Below are positions 17,491 through 26,983 of a DNA stretch of 64,000 nt, in pieces. This stretch comes from Bacteroidota bacterium (GTDB lineage Bacteria > Bacteroidota > Bacteroidia > Cytophagales > Cyclobacteriaceae), in the NCBI GenBank assembly GCA_016191555.1, contig JACPVX010000018.1:62001-126000 (forward strand). Reading direction: 5' to 3'. The translations under genes and the position numbers were made by a program. The notes under the pieces were generated by a model, which saw only the letters and a program-made list of their open reading frames with translations, was not told the DNA's origin and made no database searches. Numbering within the stretch: position 1 is the stretch's first letter; every line of letters begins with the position of its first letter.

Positions 17491-19959
17491 TTACTGTGTG
17501 CCTATAGATTTCAACTTTTCCTTTAAATATTCTTTGTCTTCATCATTAACTAATTGGGGGATAATAGTTTCCAGCGATTCAATGGCTTCTTCTCTTTTTC
17601 CCATAGCCAATAAAATCTCTGCTTCCAATTTAAGGTCTTCTGTAAAATTCTTGAACTTAAATAGTTTAATGATTTTATATTCTTGGTTAATAGCCTTTAA
17701 TGCAAGGGGAAGTAAAGTAGTATCAACCGTATTTGTTGACTCCTGTGGTTTTAATGCGGCGATGGCAAAATCTCCGTATTCCATTGCTAAAGCACGATAA
17801 ACTTCTGTAAATCCGAATTGGTCACCGTATTGCTGAAGATACCAATCACTTTTAGATAAGCCCTGCTCGAGGGCATCATGTCTTCGTAAAAGAAAATCAC
17901 TGCTATGGTTTTTTTCTACGGTATCAACAATATTGTTAATCTGAAGTGTTTGGTGATCATATGAAATTTGTAAAATCAATCTTAGCTTGTTCAACGGGGG
18001 AGAAAAGTAAAGCCCAATTATAAGAGTAGCCACACAAAAACGAATCATGAGAAAGTGAAAAGCCTTTCTTTTCCACACAATAAGGGGAATTAATACTAGT
18101 GAACAGCTGATTCCAATAATTCGCATTTCGTCTGCCCCTGCCCAATGCTGTATTTTGAATAAAGCACCAATACCGCTAATTGACATAATTAATCCGCAAA
18201 GAATTCCAATCCATTTTATTTTTGTCAGGTAATAGCCAACAAAATACATCGTATACCCAGTGAGAGTTAAACCGATAATTAACATTTCGTTGGCTCCAGA
18301 TAAATGCTGCTGTTTAAGCGATAGGCCAATACTTACAAGTAAAATCAAAACAGCTAATGTTGTTTTGAAAAAATTCCATCTGCTTAATCGAATCTTCTCA
18401 CTCTTACTCGCTTCAATTTCTCCAAACTGCTCATCTACATGAGCAGCTAGTAGGAGCCATGCAAATAAGTATAGCCCCATTAAAAAATAGCTTACCGCAA
18501 ACAGAAAATCTGTGTCTCTTACATGAAAAATTACGCGCAGTACAAAAGCCAACGCTTGAGGCAGTAAAGTAGCAGCAAATAGCCAATACCCCAGCTTCAC
18601 AAATGCAATTCGGAAGCTGAGAAAAAATGATTTTATGCGAATGTTGATCTTTGATCGATTAAAATACAGATAGGTGGCAAAAGTGAGCGCCAAAAATGTC
18701 CAACCCAAAATACTGGTAATAAATAAGCTGCTACTTATAAGTATGATTAAAAAAACAAGTATGCCAGCATTTCGAAAGTACTCCATGTATTGCATCACCG
18801 GGCTGATCTCCTCTAACGCAATTGAAGCTTGGCGTAATTGTTCGTTTACTTTTGCAGTCAATAGCTCAAGTCTCTTGGTAGTCTTCCCGGTTATTGCCTG
18901 TTCATCATGAAGCACTTCTTCTTTGGTGTTATAGGCTTTTGCCAAGTTCAACGCGGTTCGCACTTTGTCTGCGATATCGCTAAAGCGAAGGCGGGACGCG
19001 ATCACTGCCAAGAAGAATATTGAGCAGATCAAACTTTGTGCTGACACCAGACAAAATAAACTTTTTTTGTTACTAAGGCCTACAATCCCGACATCAAACT
19101 GGGTCCAATTCAAATGGATAAATGCTTGGGAAGTAGAAAAAATGTATGATGCAAAATCTTCTAAGTCTTTAAAGGAGACTAAATCCGTGGCCATAATCTG
19201 CAAAAACCCACTGAATGTCAAGGCACCAAACAGTGCGCTCTCCAAAACGTATGCTTCCAATCTACTCGTCGCAGAGTTTAGTTTTGTTTCAAGAGCTACA
19301 ATTACTTCGTCATTCTCATCTACGGTGAGTTCTTTGGTATCCAATCCTTTATTTTCTAATTGTCTCACCAAGTCATTCTCACCTAAACGGCCTATGCGGA
19401 AATACCGGAGATATAAGAAATAGTAAAAACTTAATCCGAACAGTGCCAAGATGTGCAACCGATCGGGTAGCAGATAGCTAATAAAAACACTTGAACTTAG
19501 AAAAAACGCTAACCACGTATATTGATTAACTGAAACGCTGTATTCGATTTTATAGGCACCCGCACCTCCATAGGTATCCAGTAATTTTGAATTGGCCTTT
19601 TTATGTGCTTTACCAATTAAATACACATAAATAAGTGTTATAAGGGGGATAAACAAAATGTTAAGTAGCGCCAAGTAGTCCTTTTTCAGATCCCAAAAGC
19701 TAAAGCTTAATAGAAAAGCGAACCGAATTAGATAGTCGAGAGCAATCGGCCAAATCTTGGTTTGAATTTTTAGTATCGGACGGTTTTGAAATAAAAGAAC
19801 CTCATGTTCGATTTGATCTTTTTCTTTTTGGATCAATTCCTGATGCTTTTCTAAGCAGAATAAAGAAGATAACTCTTGACTAAGTTTCCCTATTCTCCGA
19901 GATAGAATTCGATCATCTACTATCTCCGCCTGTTCCTGAAGCCGGCCCAAAGCAGCCAC
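17491..19959 (-). CDS. Large multi-pass membrane protein with GldL-like motifs
   Basis: 822 aa from a GTG start. The frame stays open about 22 codons further upstream without a standard start. Layout: a charged coiled-coil-like N-terminus (1-60), about twelve hydrophobic helices between 70 and 670, and a soluble helical C-terminus resembling TPR repeats (about 690-822). Two adjacent segments, LSGANEMLIIGL and GALFKIQHWAGADEMRIIGI, are repeats of a motif seen in GldL-type gliding proteins and other Bacteroidota membrane proteins. No function can be assigned. Confidence 0.65.
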   Translation of the reverse strand: MAALGRLQEQAEIVDDRILSRRIGKLSQELSSLFCLEKHQELIQKEKDQIEHEVLLFQNRPILKIQTKIWPIALDYLIRFAFLLSFSFWDLKKDYLALLNILFIPLITLIYVYLIGKAHKKANSKLLDTYGGAGAYKIEYSVSVNQYTWLAFFLSSSVFISYLLPDRLHILALFGLSFYYFLYLRYFRIGRLGENDLVRQLENKGLDTKELTVDENDEVIVALETKLNSATSRLEAYVLESALFGALTFSGFLQIMATDLVSFKDLEDFASYIFSTSQAFIHLNWTQFDVGIVGLSNKKSLFCLVSAQSLICSIFFLAVIASRLRFSDIADKVRTALNLAKAYNTKEEVLHDEQAITGKTTKRLELLTAKVNEQLRQASIALEEISPVMQYMEYFRNAGILVFLIILISSSLFITSILGWTFLALTFATYLYFNRSKINIRIKSFFLSFRIAFVKLGYWLFAATLLPQALAFVLRVIFHVRDTDFLFAVSYFLMGLYLFAWLLLAAHVDEQFGEIEASKSEKIRLSRWNFFKTTLAVLILLVSIGLSLKQQHLSGANEMLIIGLTLTGYTMYFVGYYLTKIKWIGILCGLIMSISGIGALFKIQHWAGADEMRIIGISCSLVLIPLIVWKRKAFHFLMIRFCVATLIIGLYFSPPLNKLRLILQISYDHQTLQINNIVDTVEKNHSSDFLLRRHDALEQGLSKSDWYLQQYGDQFGFTEVYRALAMEYGDFAIAALKPQESTNTVDTTLLPLALKAINQEYKIIKLFKFKNFTEDLKLEAEILLAMGKREEAIESLETIIPQLVNDEDKEYLKEKLKSIGTQ

Positions 19960-20130
19960 GCACCAAGCCTTATCTTCGATTGAAAAAGTGAGTGCGGCTT
20001 TTTTCTTGGAATATAGTATTTAGAAGCAAACCTAGTTCATAAAAAGTTACTGGTATTTTTTAATGTCAATACTCTTGATTCTTCGGTCTGCTACTAATTT
20101 AGACCGTAACTAAACGCACTGATAGCAACC

Positions 20131-21033
20131 CTAGATGATTTTTCTCTTCTCAGCTTCGATTTTTTGAGGAGACATATGTCCACACTTTTCCATGAAGGGA
20201 ATAGTGATTTTACGCTCGCTATTCTTAATTGCGAAAACAGTGGCATCCCTTAACAGTTCGTATATGTTGCCGATGGTTCTATCAGTATTGGTAAGAACAT
20301 AACGGACCATATCGTCACTGGCCAAGTCGGACGGTTCTTCTAAAGGTAATAGTGCTTCAAAGGAGGCGAGCAGTGATTCTAGTTCTTCTCCGTCCGACCA
20401 AGTTGGGATCACTGCCGGTAAGAAGCGATTCTTAAACTGGTCGTCAAACGAAAAAATATTAATGGCTGAGGGTGCACCGGCTACGATAAATGAAACTTGC
20501 AATATGCTAGAGATGTTTTTCATCATATTAACCATCAGATGTTGTTCCCGTGAAGTACCGGCTGCGATATGTTGTATTTCGTCGATCAGAATAACTTTGC
20601 AATCAATCCTTTCAAGAGAATGGTACAATTGCTCCAACTTACTAGCAAAAGTGTCTGTTCTTTTTATTGTAAGTTGAACAGAGTTTAGAAGGGCATTAAC
20701 AAATAATATTTCAGTTGGATCATGAGGCATAACGGTCGCAATCACCGGTGCTATCAGCTGCCCAGAATGCTCGTCAAGTGTAGCTAGATGAGCTTTCGCA
20801 AAGCGCCGAAGTAAAGTAGTCTTTCCGTTATTTGATCTAGCAACTATGTTTAAGTCTCGCATTCGATGCGATCTGGGGTGTTCAAAAATCTCTTCCATTT
20901 TAGCCCAGACTTTTTCAACTTCCCGGTGCATGATCCATGGAGTTTCTCTAACGAAGGAAATCTTTTTTTCCTTTGCATCAGATCCCTTACAGTTTTCTAA
21001 GAATTTAATTGTTCTCTGATCCAAATGCTCCAT
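20131..21033 (-). CDS. tnsC: TnsC/TniB-type AAA+ transposition regulator (left module)
   Basis: 300-aa AAA+ ATPase of the TniB/TnsC family, which links target recognition to the TnsAB transposase. Walker A is ARSNNGKT (the allowed A-x4-GKT form), Walker B is KVILIDEIQHI, and a sensor-1-like segment follows (FIVAGAPSAIN). Its start overlaps the TnsB gene end by 29 bp. The right-hand module has a homologue, clearly diverged. Confidence 0.9.
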   Translation of the reverse strand: MEHLDQRTIKFLENCKGSDAKEKKISFVRETPWIMHREVEKVWAKMEEIFEHPRSHRMRDLNIVARSNNGKTTLLRRFAKAHLATLDEHSGQLIAPVIATVMPHDPTEILFVNALLNSVQLTIKRTDTFASKLEQLYHSLERIDCKVILIDEIQHIAAGTSREQHLMVNMMKNISSILQVSFIVAGAPSAINIFSFDDQFKNRFLPAVIPTWSDGEELESLLASFEALLPLEEPSDLASDDMVRYVLTNTDRTIGNIYELLRDATVFAIKNSERKITIPFMEKCGHMSPQKIEAEKRKII

Positions 21034-22918
21034 GGTCTATATTAAATCGTTTAGGTTTTTTCTTTTCCTTTTTTTCTGAATTTTCAGCAGCATTGCTGAC
21101 TTCAGGTAAAACCGAATACTCCCCAACCACTTCACCTTTAGGCATGGGTTTTGACTGGCGCTCTGCTTCTCTACTCTGACGCCTTCTCGACTGTTTTGTT
21201 TTGTTGATAGCTGATTCTTCTAGCGTCCTCATAGCAAGATATCCCTCAATAATAGCATTTGTATCAATGTCCTTATTTTCAGCTTTTAGCTTACGTTCTA
21301 CTTCGCGCTTCTCCCAGATGCTCATATCAGGGCAACTGAGGTTGATACTTGGAATTTCATAATAAACCTTCGAGTCTGGATCCATGAAATAGATCTTCTT
21401 TATGTTCCTTATGTCCATCTTAAAAATGAACTTCTTTTTCTCTCTCTTTTTCTCGAATTCGAATTCTTCCTTTAAATTAATATAGGGTGCAAGTAATGGA
21501 TGGTAGTATTCCATGTTTTCGATTTGTACCCCTGAACTCTGTATAGTTCGTTCATATAGCGGCATAAAATCTAAACGCAGAGTATCTTCATCTTCATGAA
21601 GTTCAGTAAGTCCTGCTGCAGGCACTCCACCATATTCTCCCATTAAACCTTTTTTCAACCTTGAAAGCGGACTAGTCCCAATCCCTGTGTGCGGGCGGAT
21701 CATGTACACTTTTGTGATGTAAGTGACGAGCCATTCTTCGAATTCTTCTAAAGTAAAGGCTGCGTACATTTTTGAATCGTATTCGAAATACTTCCGTTCT
21801 TTGATATTCGAAAATGTTGTGCCTGGCAGTGTATGAATCTCCCTGTTAAAGGTCCCCAATAACCTTTCGATGTGAGCGCCATAGTGCGGTTTTTTCTTCG
21901 GACGCCATTGTATCCCTATCCCGTAAGCGAGGCAGGCCTTCTCAATCATTTTGCTATGAAATTCGCCAGCATTATCAGAATGGATTGTTTTCATGGCACC
22001 CCAGCAAGGCCATTCTTCAGTAATATTATATTTGGTCAGTAGTTTGATTTTTGGGTACATCGCATTTGCAATTGCTTGCCCCGTACCAAAATTACCTGGA
22101 GGATCAAGGGAAAGATAAAAGCCCATTGGGCATCGGGAAAATACATCTATTAGAAGTGTCAGCCATGGTCTTGTTAGCGGTTTACGGTAAACTGGATCTA
22201 CTAATATTATATCGAGCCGTGTGTGATCTATTTGAACAATACTGAACGGATATTTAGCATCAGGTATTTTACCAGGCTTACCTTCGAATTGTTGATTTGC
22301 TATTTGTCTGCTCCTGCGAAACTTAATAGCTGTTTTCTCAGTTTTTTGAGCAATCCTCTTTTTTACAGTGTTCAAGTTAGGAACTGATAAGCCACTCCTG
22401 GTGCATTGAATTTTAACTTCCAAGAAGGTATCTGCAATGGACTTTTTTTTGTAGTACTTAGAGGAAATGGCTTCCTGTATTATTTTCTCTTGTTCGTCTG
22501 ATATCTTACTCTTACCCTTACCACCTCGTCCTTCTCGATCAATTAGCGAAGACAGATGTCTGGTTTTTTGGTAACGAGCGCGCCAGCGATAAATAGTGGA
22601 CTTGCCGACTTTGTTTTTTCTCGCTGCTAGTTCCAATTTGTCAGGATCAATATATTTATCAATGAATGGCGCAATAATTTTAAGCCTTTTCTTAGCAATG
22701 GCCTCTTCTTGTTCGGTAAGTAGATCTGCTGGTATTACTGGGTAAAGTTGTTTTATATCCGGAAGGATTGGCTTTCGAATATCAACGATGGGTACCATTT
22801 TTGTTTCACGGGTCTCTAGGTTCTCACCAACCACATGGATTCGATCTGAGATGACCCGCTTTATTCGGAAATTGACCCCTTCATAGCTAAATAATTCGTC
22901 ATTGATTATTTTGATCAT
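21005..22918 (-). CDS. tnsB: TnsB/TniA-type DDE transposase (left module)
   Basis: 637-aa Mu/TnsB-type transposase that cuts and joins the 3' ends. The N-terminal helix-turn-helix region has KVGKSTIYRWRARYQK. The catalytic core has D in QIDHTRLD, D in IHSDNAGEFHS and E in AHIERLLG, the complete DDE triad. A basic C-terminal tail follows the beta barrel (RTIQSSGV region), where TnsC contact is expected. It begins 4 bp after the TnsA gene. Confidence 0.93.
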   Translation of the reverse strand: MIKIINDELFSYEGVNFRIKRVISDRIHVVGENLETRETKMVPIVDIRKPILPDIKQLYPVIPADLLTEQEEAIAKKRLKIIAPFIDKYIDPDKLELAARKNKVGKSTIYRWRARYQKTRHLSSLIDREGRGGKGKSKISDEQEKIIQEAISSKYYKKKSIADTFLEVKIQCTRSGLSVPNLNTVKKRIAQKTEKTAIKFRRSRQIANQQFEGKPGKIPDAKYPFSIVQIDHTRLDIILVDPVYRKPLTRPWLTLLIDVFSRCPMGFYLSLDPPGNFGTGQAIANAMYPKIKLLTKYNITEEWPCWGAMKTIHSDNAGEFHSKMIEKACLAYGIGIQWRPKKKPHYGAHIERLLGTFNREIHTLPGTTFSNIKERKYFEYDSKMYAAFTLEEFEEWLVTYITKVYMIRPHTGIGTSPLSRLKKGLMGEYGGVPAAGLTELHEDEDTLRLDFMPLYERTIQSSGVQIENMEYYHPLLAPYINLKEEFEFEKKREKKKFIFKMDIRNIKKIYFMDPDSKVYYEIPSINLSCPDMSIWEKREVERKLKAENKDIDTNAIIEGYLAMRTLEESAINKTKQSRRRQSREAERQSKPMPKGEVVGEYSVLPEVSNAAENSEKKEKKKPKRFNIDHGAFGSENN

Positions 22919-22922
22919 AAGC

Positions 22923-23654
22923 CTATGATTTTATATACCATACTGGTGAATCCATAGTTAATGGTTTATCCAATTCGCAACCTATGAACCTAGTAGCAAC
23001 TAAAAACCATAGTGCTGGAATCAATGCTGCTTTACGATAAAAATCATTTGCAGCGATTTTTATAATGTGTGCAGGAGTCGCATGATCTTCTAGTTCGTGC
23101 AGGGCATCCATGACGTTTTCAATAAGACCAATGCTAGGAGTTTTACGCATGTAGGGGACAAGAAACTTAGCGTTCTCAACATAGGGCGTATTGAGCTCCA
23201 CTTCGGTTATGATCTTAAACCTCCATCCTTTAGTATCGCAGTAGCGGATAGCGGCCATGAATTTTGGTTTAAGTTCATTCCAATTTTTTTTTAAAATCTC
23301 CCGAGTTTTAACCTCAAATAATGTCGGTTTTATTTTATCAGGACCTAAATCATCTGAGAAGTATGCAAGGAAATCTGGTGTATAATGAGCTGGCTTCCCG
23401 CTTGGGCTTATGTAATCAATTTTTACAGGTTGTTCAACGAATCTCTTGACTCCAGTGCTGAACTCAAGAAAATAAGCCATGTTTCTTTCAGGAATGCTCT
23501 CATATTGCACCATAGCTTTATTTTTCCTACTAGGAATAACCCCGGGAGCTGTAAAACCATTGCTTTTTACGTCCCTTAAGGACGCGAGGAATTGTTCTCT
23601 TAATTTCATATGTAGAGCAGGGGCATTCTCATATTTTACTAGTCTTTTTCTCAA
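22923..23654 (-). CDS. tnsA: TnsA-type endonuclease (left module)
   Basis: 243-aa TnsA-like protein, which cuts the 5' ends so the element moves by cut-and-paste. The restriction-endonuclease-like catalytic residues are visible: E in ESIPERNM, D in YTPDFLAYF and the E-x-K pair in LFEVKTR. The C-terminal domain (about 160-243) is the TnsC-interacting winged-helix region. It lies about 60 bp from the probable element end. Confidence 0.9.
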   Translation of the reverse strand: MRKRLVKYENAPALHMKLREQFLASLRDVKSNGFTAPGVIPSRKNKAMVQYESIPERNMAYFLEFSTGVKRFVEQPVKIDYISPSGKPAHYTPDFLAYFSDDLGPDKIKPTLFEVKTREILKKNWNELKPKFMAAIRYCDTKGWRFKIITEVELNTPYVENAKFLVPYMRKTPSIGLIENVMDALHELEDHATPAHIIKIAANDFYRKAALIPALWFLVATRFIGCELDKPLTMDSPVWYIKS

Positions 23655-23715
23655 TTTATAATGTTCAAGTGCATGTGTTTATTGTGTAAATTCTCACAAT
23701 TTTATAATATTCACA
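23655..23715 (-). repeat. Probable transposon end, left module
   Basis: Read into the element on the minus strand, the sequence starts TGTGAATATTATAAAATTG at 23715 and repeats as TGAACATTATAAATTG about 40 bp further in. Terminal TGT and short repeated A+T-rich sites next to tnsA are what TnsB-binding ends look like. comM coding sequence begins directly outside it. Confidence 0.6.
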
Positions 23716-24326
23716 TGCCCTCTGCATACTTTCCGCCTCGGGCCAAATTGAAACCGACTTACTCGAACAATATGTCATCATGGGCGAGCTGGCCCTCGAT
23801 GGAAAGTTGCGGCCTATCAAAGGCGTGTTGCCGATCTCTATCCAATCCCGTAAAGAAAATTTTAAAGGACTGATCTTACCGAAGGCCAACGCCCGTGAAG
23901 CCGCCATCGTCAACAACCTCGACATCATTGGTGTCGATACGCTGCAGGAAGCCATTGATTTTATTGAAGGACATTTGGTGATTGAACCGCTCGTGGTGGA
24001 TACGCGCGAAGTGTTTCAAAGCAAACTCAATAGCTACGATGCCGACTTTCGCGATGTGCAAGGGCAGGAGAATATCAAGCGTGCGCTGGAGATTGCTGCA
24101 GCCGGTGGACACAATGCGATTATGATTGGCCCACCCGGTGCGGGCAAGACCATGTTGGCAAAACGGTTGCCTTCCATCTTGCCGCCACTTACCCTCAACG
24201 AAGCATTGGAGACTACCAAGATCCACTCCGTAGCCGGAAGGGTAGGGGCCGATGCATCGTTGATGACCACGCGCCCTTTTCGATCTCCCCATCATACTAT
24301 TTCTGACGTGGCACTGGTAGGTGGTG
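23716..24326 (+). pseudogene. comM: comM (YifB) fragment, truncated at both ends
   Basis: About 203 codons of a ComM/YifB Mg-chelatase-like AAA+ helicase used in natural transformation. It starts mid-domain (ILSASGQIETDLLEQYVIMG), runs through GELALDGKLRPIKG, DVQGQENIKRALEIAA and the Walker A GPPGAGKTML, and stops at SDVALVGG before Walker B. Both ends coincide with transposon ends. Its G+C content is visibly higher than the flanking tns genes, as expected for a core gene. Neither the missing N-terminal nor C-terminal part occurs elsewhere in the window. Confidence 0.9.
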
Positions 24327-24416
24327 ACAGAAACATAAGAATTTGATAATATTCTTGCTTTTTACAGTACAATATGATAAAATTACATAAGATAATGAGA
24401 ATATTGTATTGTTTCA
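24326..24416 (+). repeat. Probable transposon end, right module
   Basis: comM homology stops at about 24326. From there ACATAAGAATTTGATAATATT recurs as ACATAAGATAATGAGAATATT near 24382, and TGATAAAATT lies between them. Three short related sites immediately before tnsA fit TnsB-binding sites of a Tn7-like right end. The exact terminal bases (TGACAG or GACAG) cannot be fixed without the other end. Confidence 0.55.
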
Positions 24417-25133
24417 ATGAAGAAAAGCGAGCAAACATTGACTACAGGTTTAGAGCCAGTTAGGGAGATAAATCCAAATTATCGTTCCTTAACGGGTGCT
24501 ATTCCAAGCCTAAAAAATAATCGTCTTAACAGGTTTGAGTCATCGCTTGAACGCGATTTCGCCAGAATCATTGAATTCGATTCGGCTGTTAAAGATTATG
24601 TTGAGCAACCTGTCGAGATAGAATTTTTGCATGAAGGCAAACAGGTTAAGTATGTCCCCGATTTTCTGGTTAACTACAAACACAGCATTGTGTCAGGAGT
24701 ATGGATTAAGCCCATGCTTGTTGAAGTAAAGTATCGAAGTGACTTGAAAGTAAAATGGAATGAGTATAAACCCAAATTTAGTGCAGCTATCAATTTTGCG
24801 AGAACCAGAGGATGGCGATTTAAGATAATGACTGAGGTAGAGATTCGTACAGAGTTTTTGCAAAATGCAATTTTTCTTCAACACTATAAAAAAGCTATGG
24901 TTAATGTTGACGATCGCGCAGTCATTTTGCGTGAAGTAGAAAAATTAGGTCTGACTACACCTAATGAGTTACTTGCCAATCTTACGAGTAATACTCAAAG
25001 ACGTGCTTCATTGTTGTATTGTTTGTGGCATATTGTATCTAATGCTGAGATAGGTGTCGACCTGGATAAAAAAATCAAAATGAATTCAGCAATTTGGGAC
25101 AACTCTAGTAATTCTAAGAATTTAGTATTATGA
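24417..25133 (+). CDS. tnsA: TnsA-type endonuclease (right module)
   Basis: 238 aa. Same catalytic layout as the left copy: E in SSLERDF, D in YVPDFLVNY and E-x-K in LVEVKYR, followed by the conserved WNEYKPKFSAAI and GWRFKIMTEVEI blocks. The stop codon overlaps the TnsB start (ATGA). The two TnsA proteins are clearly homologous but too different to be recent duplicates. Confidence 0.92.
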   Translation: MKKSEQTLTTGLEPVREINPNYRSLTGAIPSLKNNRLNRFESSLERDFARIIEFDSAVKDYVEQPVEIEFLHEGKQVKYVPDFLVNYKHSIVSGVWIKPMLVEVKYRSDLKVKWNEYKPKFSAAINFARTRGWRFKIMTEVEIRTEFLQNAIFLQHYKKAMVNVDDRAVILREVEKLGLTTPNELLANLTSNTQRRASLLYCLWHIVSNAEIGVDLDKKIKMNSAIWDNSSNSKNLVL

Positions 25134-26983
25134 CTTTTAATCTTTCCGCAGGTTCATTAGTCAAGTATCAAGGTGAAACATTTATCATCGTCAAGAACTT
25201 GGACACCAATTTTGTTCTTTTGGAAAACGGAGCAGGAAAAGTTGAACAAACTACGATTGACAAACTTGAACCTTTGACAGTTGAAACAGGAATAGAAATT
25301 TCAGCTCTTCGTCAAGAAGATTGGAATGAAGCTAAGAGAAGGTTTACCATAATTCAAAAGATCATTAATTCGGAAGATAGTCATGAAGCTATCATCAAAG
25401 CCGCACTCGATCACAAGGTAGGTGAATCTACTATTTATCGATGGCTAGCTAAATACAAAAAGACAAAATTAGTTTCCTCGCTCGCACCTTCTCCAAAGAC
25501 AGGTGGTAAAGGTAAAAGCCGACTGACAAATGACCTTGATGACATCATCAAGCAAGGAATTGATATTCATTATCTGGACAAACAAAGAAAATCAGTAAAA
25601 AAAGTCATAACAGAAATATCATTGGTCTGCAAGGAAAAAGGAATAGAACCACCACATTATAATACAATACGGGCTAGAATTGCGATGATATCCAATCGCG
25701 AAAAAATAAAAAGTCGATTGGGGCGAGAGGCGGCTAAAAAATCTTCTCCAAAAGTTGATCACTTTCCAGATGGCATTTTTCCTCTCTCCTCGGTACAAAT
25801 TGATCATACACCTGTGGATGTTATTGTTGTCGACGAGGTGCAAAGAAAGCCTATTGGTAGACCATGGATCACACTTGCTATCGATACCTATAGTCGAATG
25901 GTAATTGGCTTTTACCTTGGTTTTGAAAAGCCAAGTGCAATGAGTGTCGGATTATGTTTAGCGCAAGCCATACTTCCAAAAGAGGAATGGCTTGCCCAAC
26001 GCAATATATTTTCAGAATGGCCTTGCTGGGGCCCTATGAAAGTAATTCATATGGACAATGCTGAAGAATTCCATTCCGATATGTTAAAGGCGGCTTGCCT
26101 CGAATATCATATCGAAGCCAACTTTCGCCCTCAAGGTGGGCCAGAGTTTGGTGGTACCATCGAACGTATGCTGGGGACACTAAGTACGGAAATTCACTCC
26201 CTCGAAGGAACAACATTCTCTAACGTACAAGAAAGAGGCGAGTATGATTCAGAAGGTAAGGCGATCTTAACCATAAAGGAGCTCGAGAAATGGTTGCTGC
26301 ATCTTATCGTTGAAGTATATCCTAACCGCTTTCATTCCTCACTAAACAAAACCCCGCTCGCTAAATGGAAGGAAGGCTTGATTGGAGATTCAGAAAATGT
26401 AGGGGTTGGACTTCCACCTAGGATATTAAACAAACGAAAAGTATACATCGACTTCATGCCATTTGAGGAAAGAACAATCCAAGATTATGGTGTTATGATA
26501 GATAATGTATGTTACTATTCTGATGGCCTTCGCAACTACATTGATTTCACGGATTCTGAATCTGGAAAATTAAAAGCGAAGAAGAAGTTTATTTTTAAAA
26601 GAGACCCAAGAGACATCAGCACTGTTTATTTCCTTGATCCTGAGCGCAAAGAATATTTCCCTATTCCTTATCGCGATACCTCTAAACCAGCAATAACTAT
26701 TTGGGAGTTTCGAGCAGCGCGCGACCGACTTGTTCAAGAAGGGCGAGCTACAGTTAATGAAGACGCAATTTTTGCGGCATACCGACAAATGAAGGACATC
26801 GAACAGAAGTCATCTGAATCAACTAAAAAGCAAAAGCGACTTAACGCAATAAAGGCCCAACAACTGGACCATAAAAGCATTTTAATGGATTCGCCAACAC
26901 CACCGGATCCACCTGCTAGTGACTCGTTCGATGAAGTAATAGAGGCCTTTGAAGAAATTGACGATGCAACACCTTACAAATAA
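25130..26983 (+). CDS. tnsB: TnsB/TniA-type DDE transposase (right module)
   Basis: 617 aa. N-terminal helix-turn-helix KVGESTIYRWLAKYKK; catalytic residues D in QIDHTPVD, D in IHMDNAEEFHS and E in GTIERMLGT. The C-terminal beta barrel has the same RTIQ..GV turn as the left copy, and a Pro/Asp-rich tail closes the protein. The end overlaps the TnsC frame. Confidence 0.93.
   Translation: MTFNLSAGSLVKYQGETFIIVKNLDTNFVLLENGAGKVEQTTIDKLEPLTVETGIEISALRQEDWNEAKRRFTIIQKIINSEDSHEAIIKAALDHKVGESTIYRWLAKYKKTKLVSSLAPSPKTGGKGKSRLTNDLDDIIKQGIDIHYLDKQRKSVKKVITEISLVCKEKGIEPPHYNTIRARIAMISNREKIKSRLGREAAKKSSPKVDHFPDGIFPLSSVQIDHTPVDVIVVDEVQRKPIGRPWITLAIDTYSRMVIGFYLGFEKPSAMSVGLCLAQAILPKEEWLAQRNIFSEWPCWGPMKVIHMDNAEEFHSDMLKAACLEYHIEANFRPQGGPEFGGTIERMLGTLSTEIHSLEGTTFSNVQERGEYDSEGKAILTIKELEKWLLHLIVEVYPNRFHSSLNKTPLAKWKEGLIGDSENVGVGLPPRILNKRKVYIDFMPFEERTIQDYGVMIDNVCYYSDGLRNYIDFTDSESGKLKAKKKFIFKRDPRDISTVYFLDPERKEYFPIPYRDTSKPAITIWEFRAARDRLVQEGRATVNEDAIFAAYRQMKDIEQKSSESTKKQKRLNAIKAQQLDHKSILMDSPTPPDPPASDSFDEVIEAFEEIDDATPYK

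Larger units (their letters stand above)
20131..23715 (-). mobile_element. Left Tn7-like transposition module (tnsABC)
   Basis: Three leftward genes encode TnsA-, TnsB- and TnsC-like proteins with 4-bp spacing and overlap, ending at a probable transposon end next to the comM fragment. No TniQ/TnsD gene follows, so this module is incomplete or depends on the neighbouring one for target choice. The distal end of the element was not found; sequences left of 20131 (membrane protein, small paralogue) could be cargo. Confidence 0.75.

Noticed and set aside
23665-24295. Two minus-strand open frames across the comM fragment
   Set aside because: They are antisense to a well-conserved comM coding sequence and show no protein-like features.
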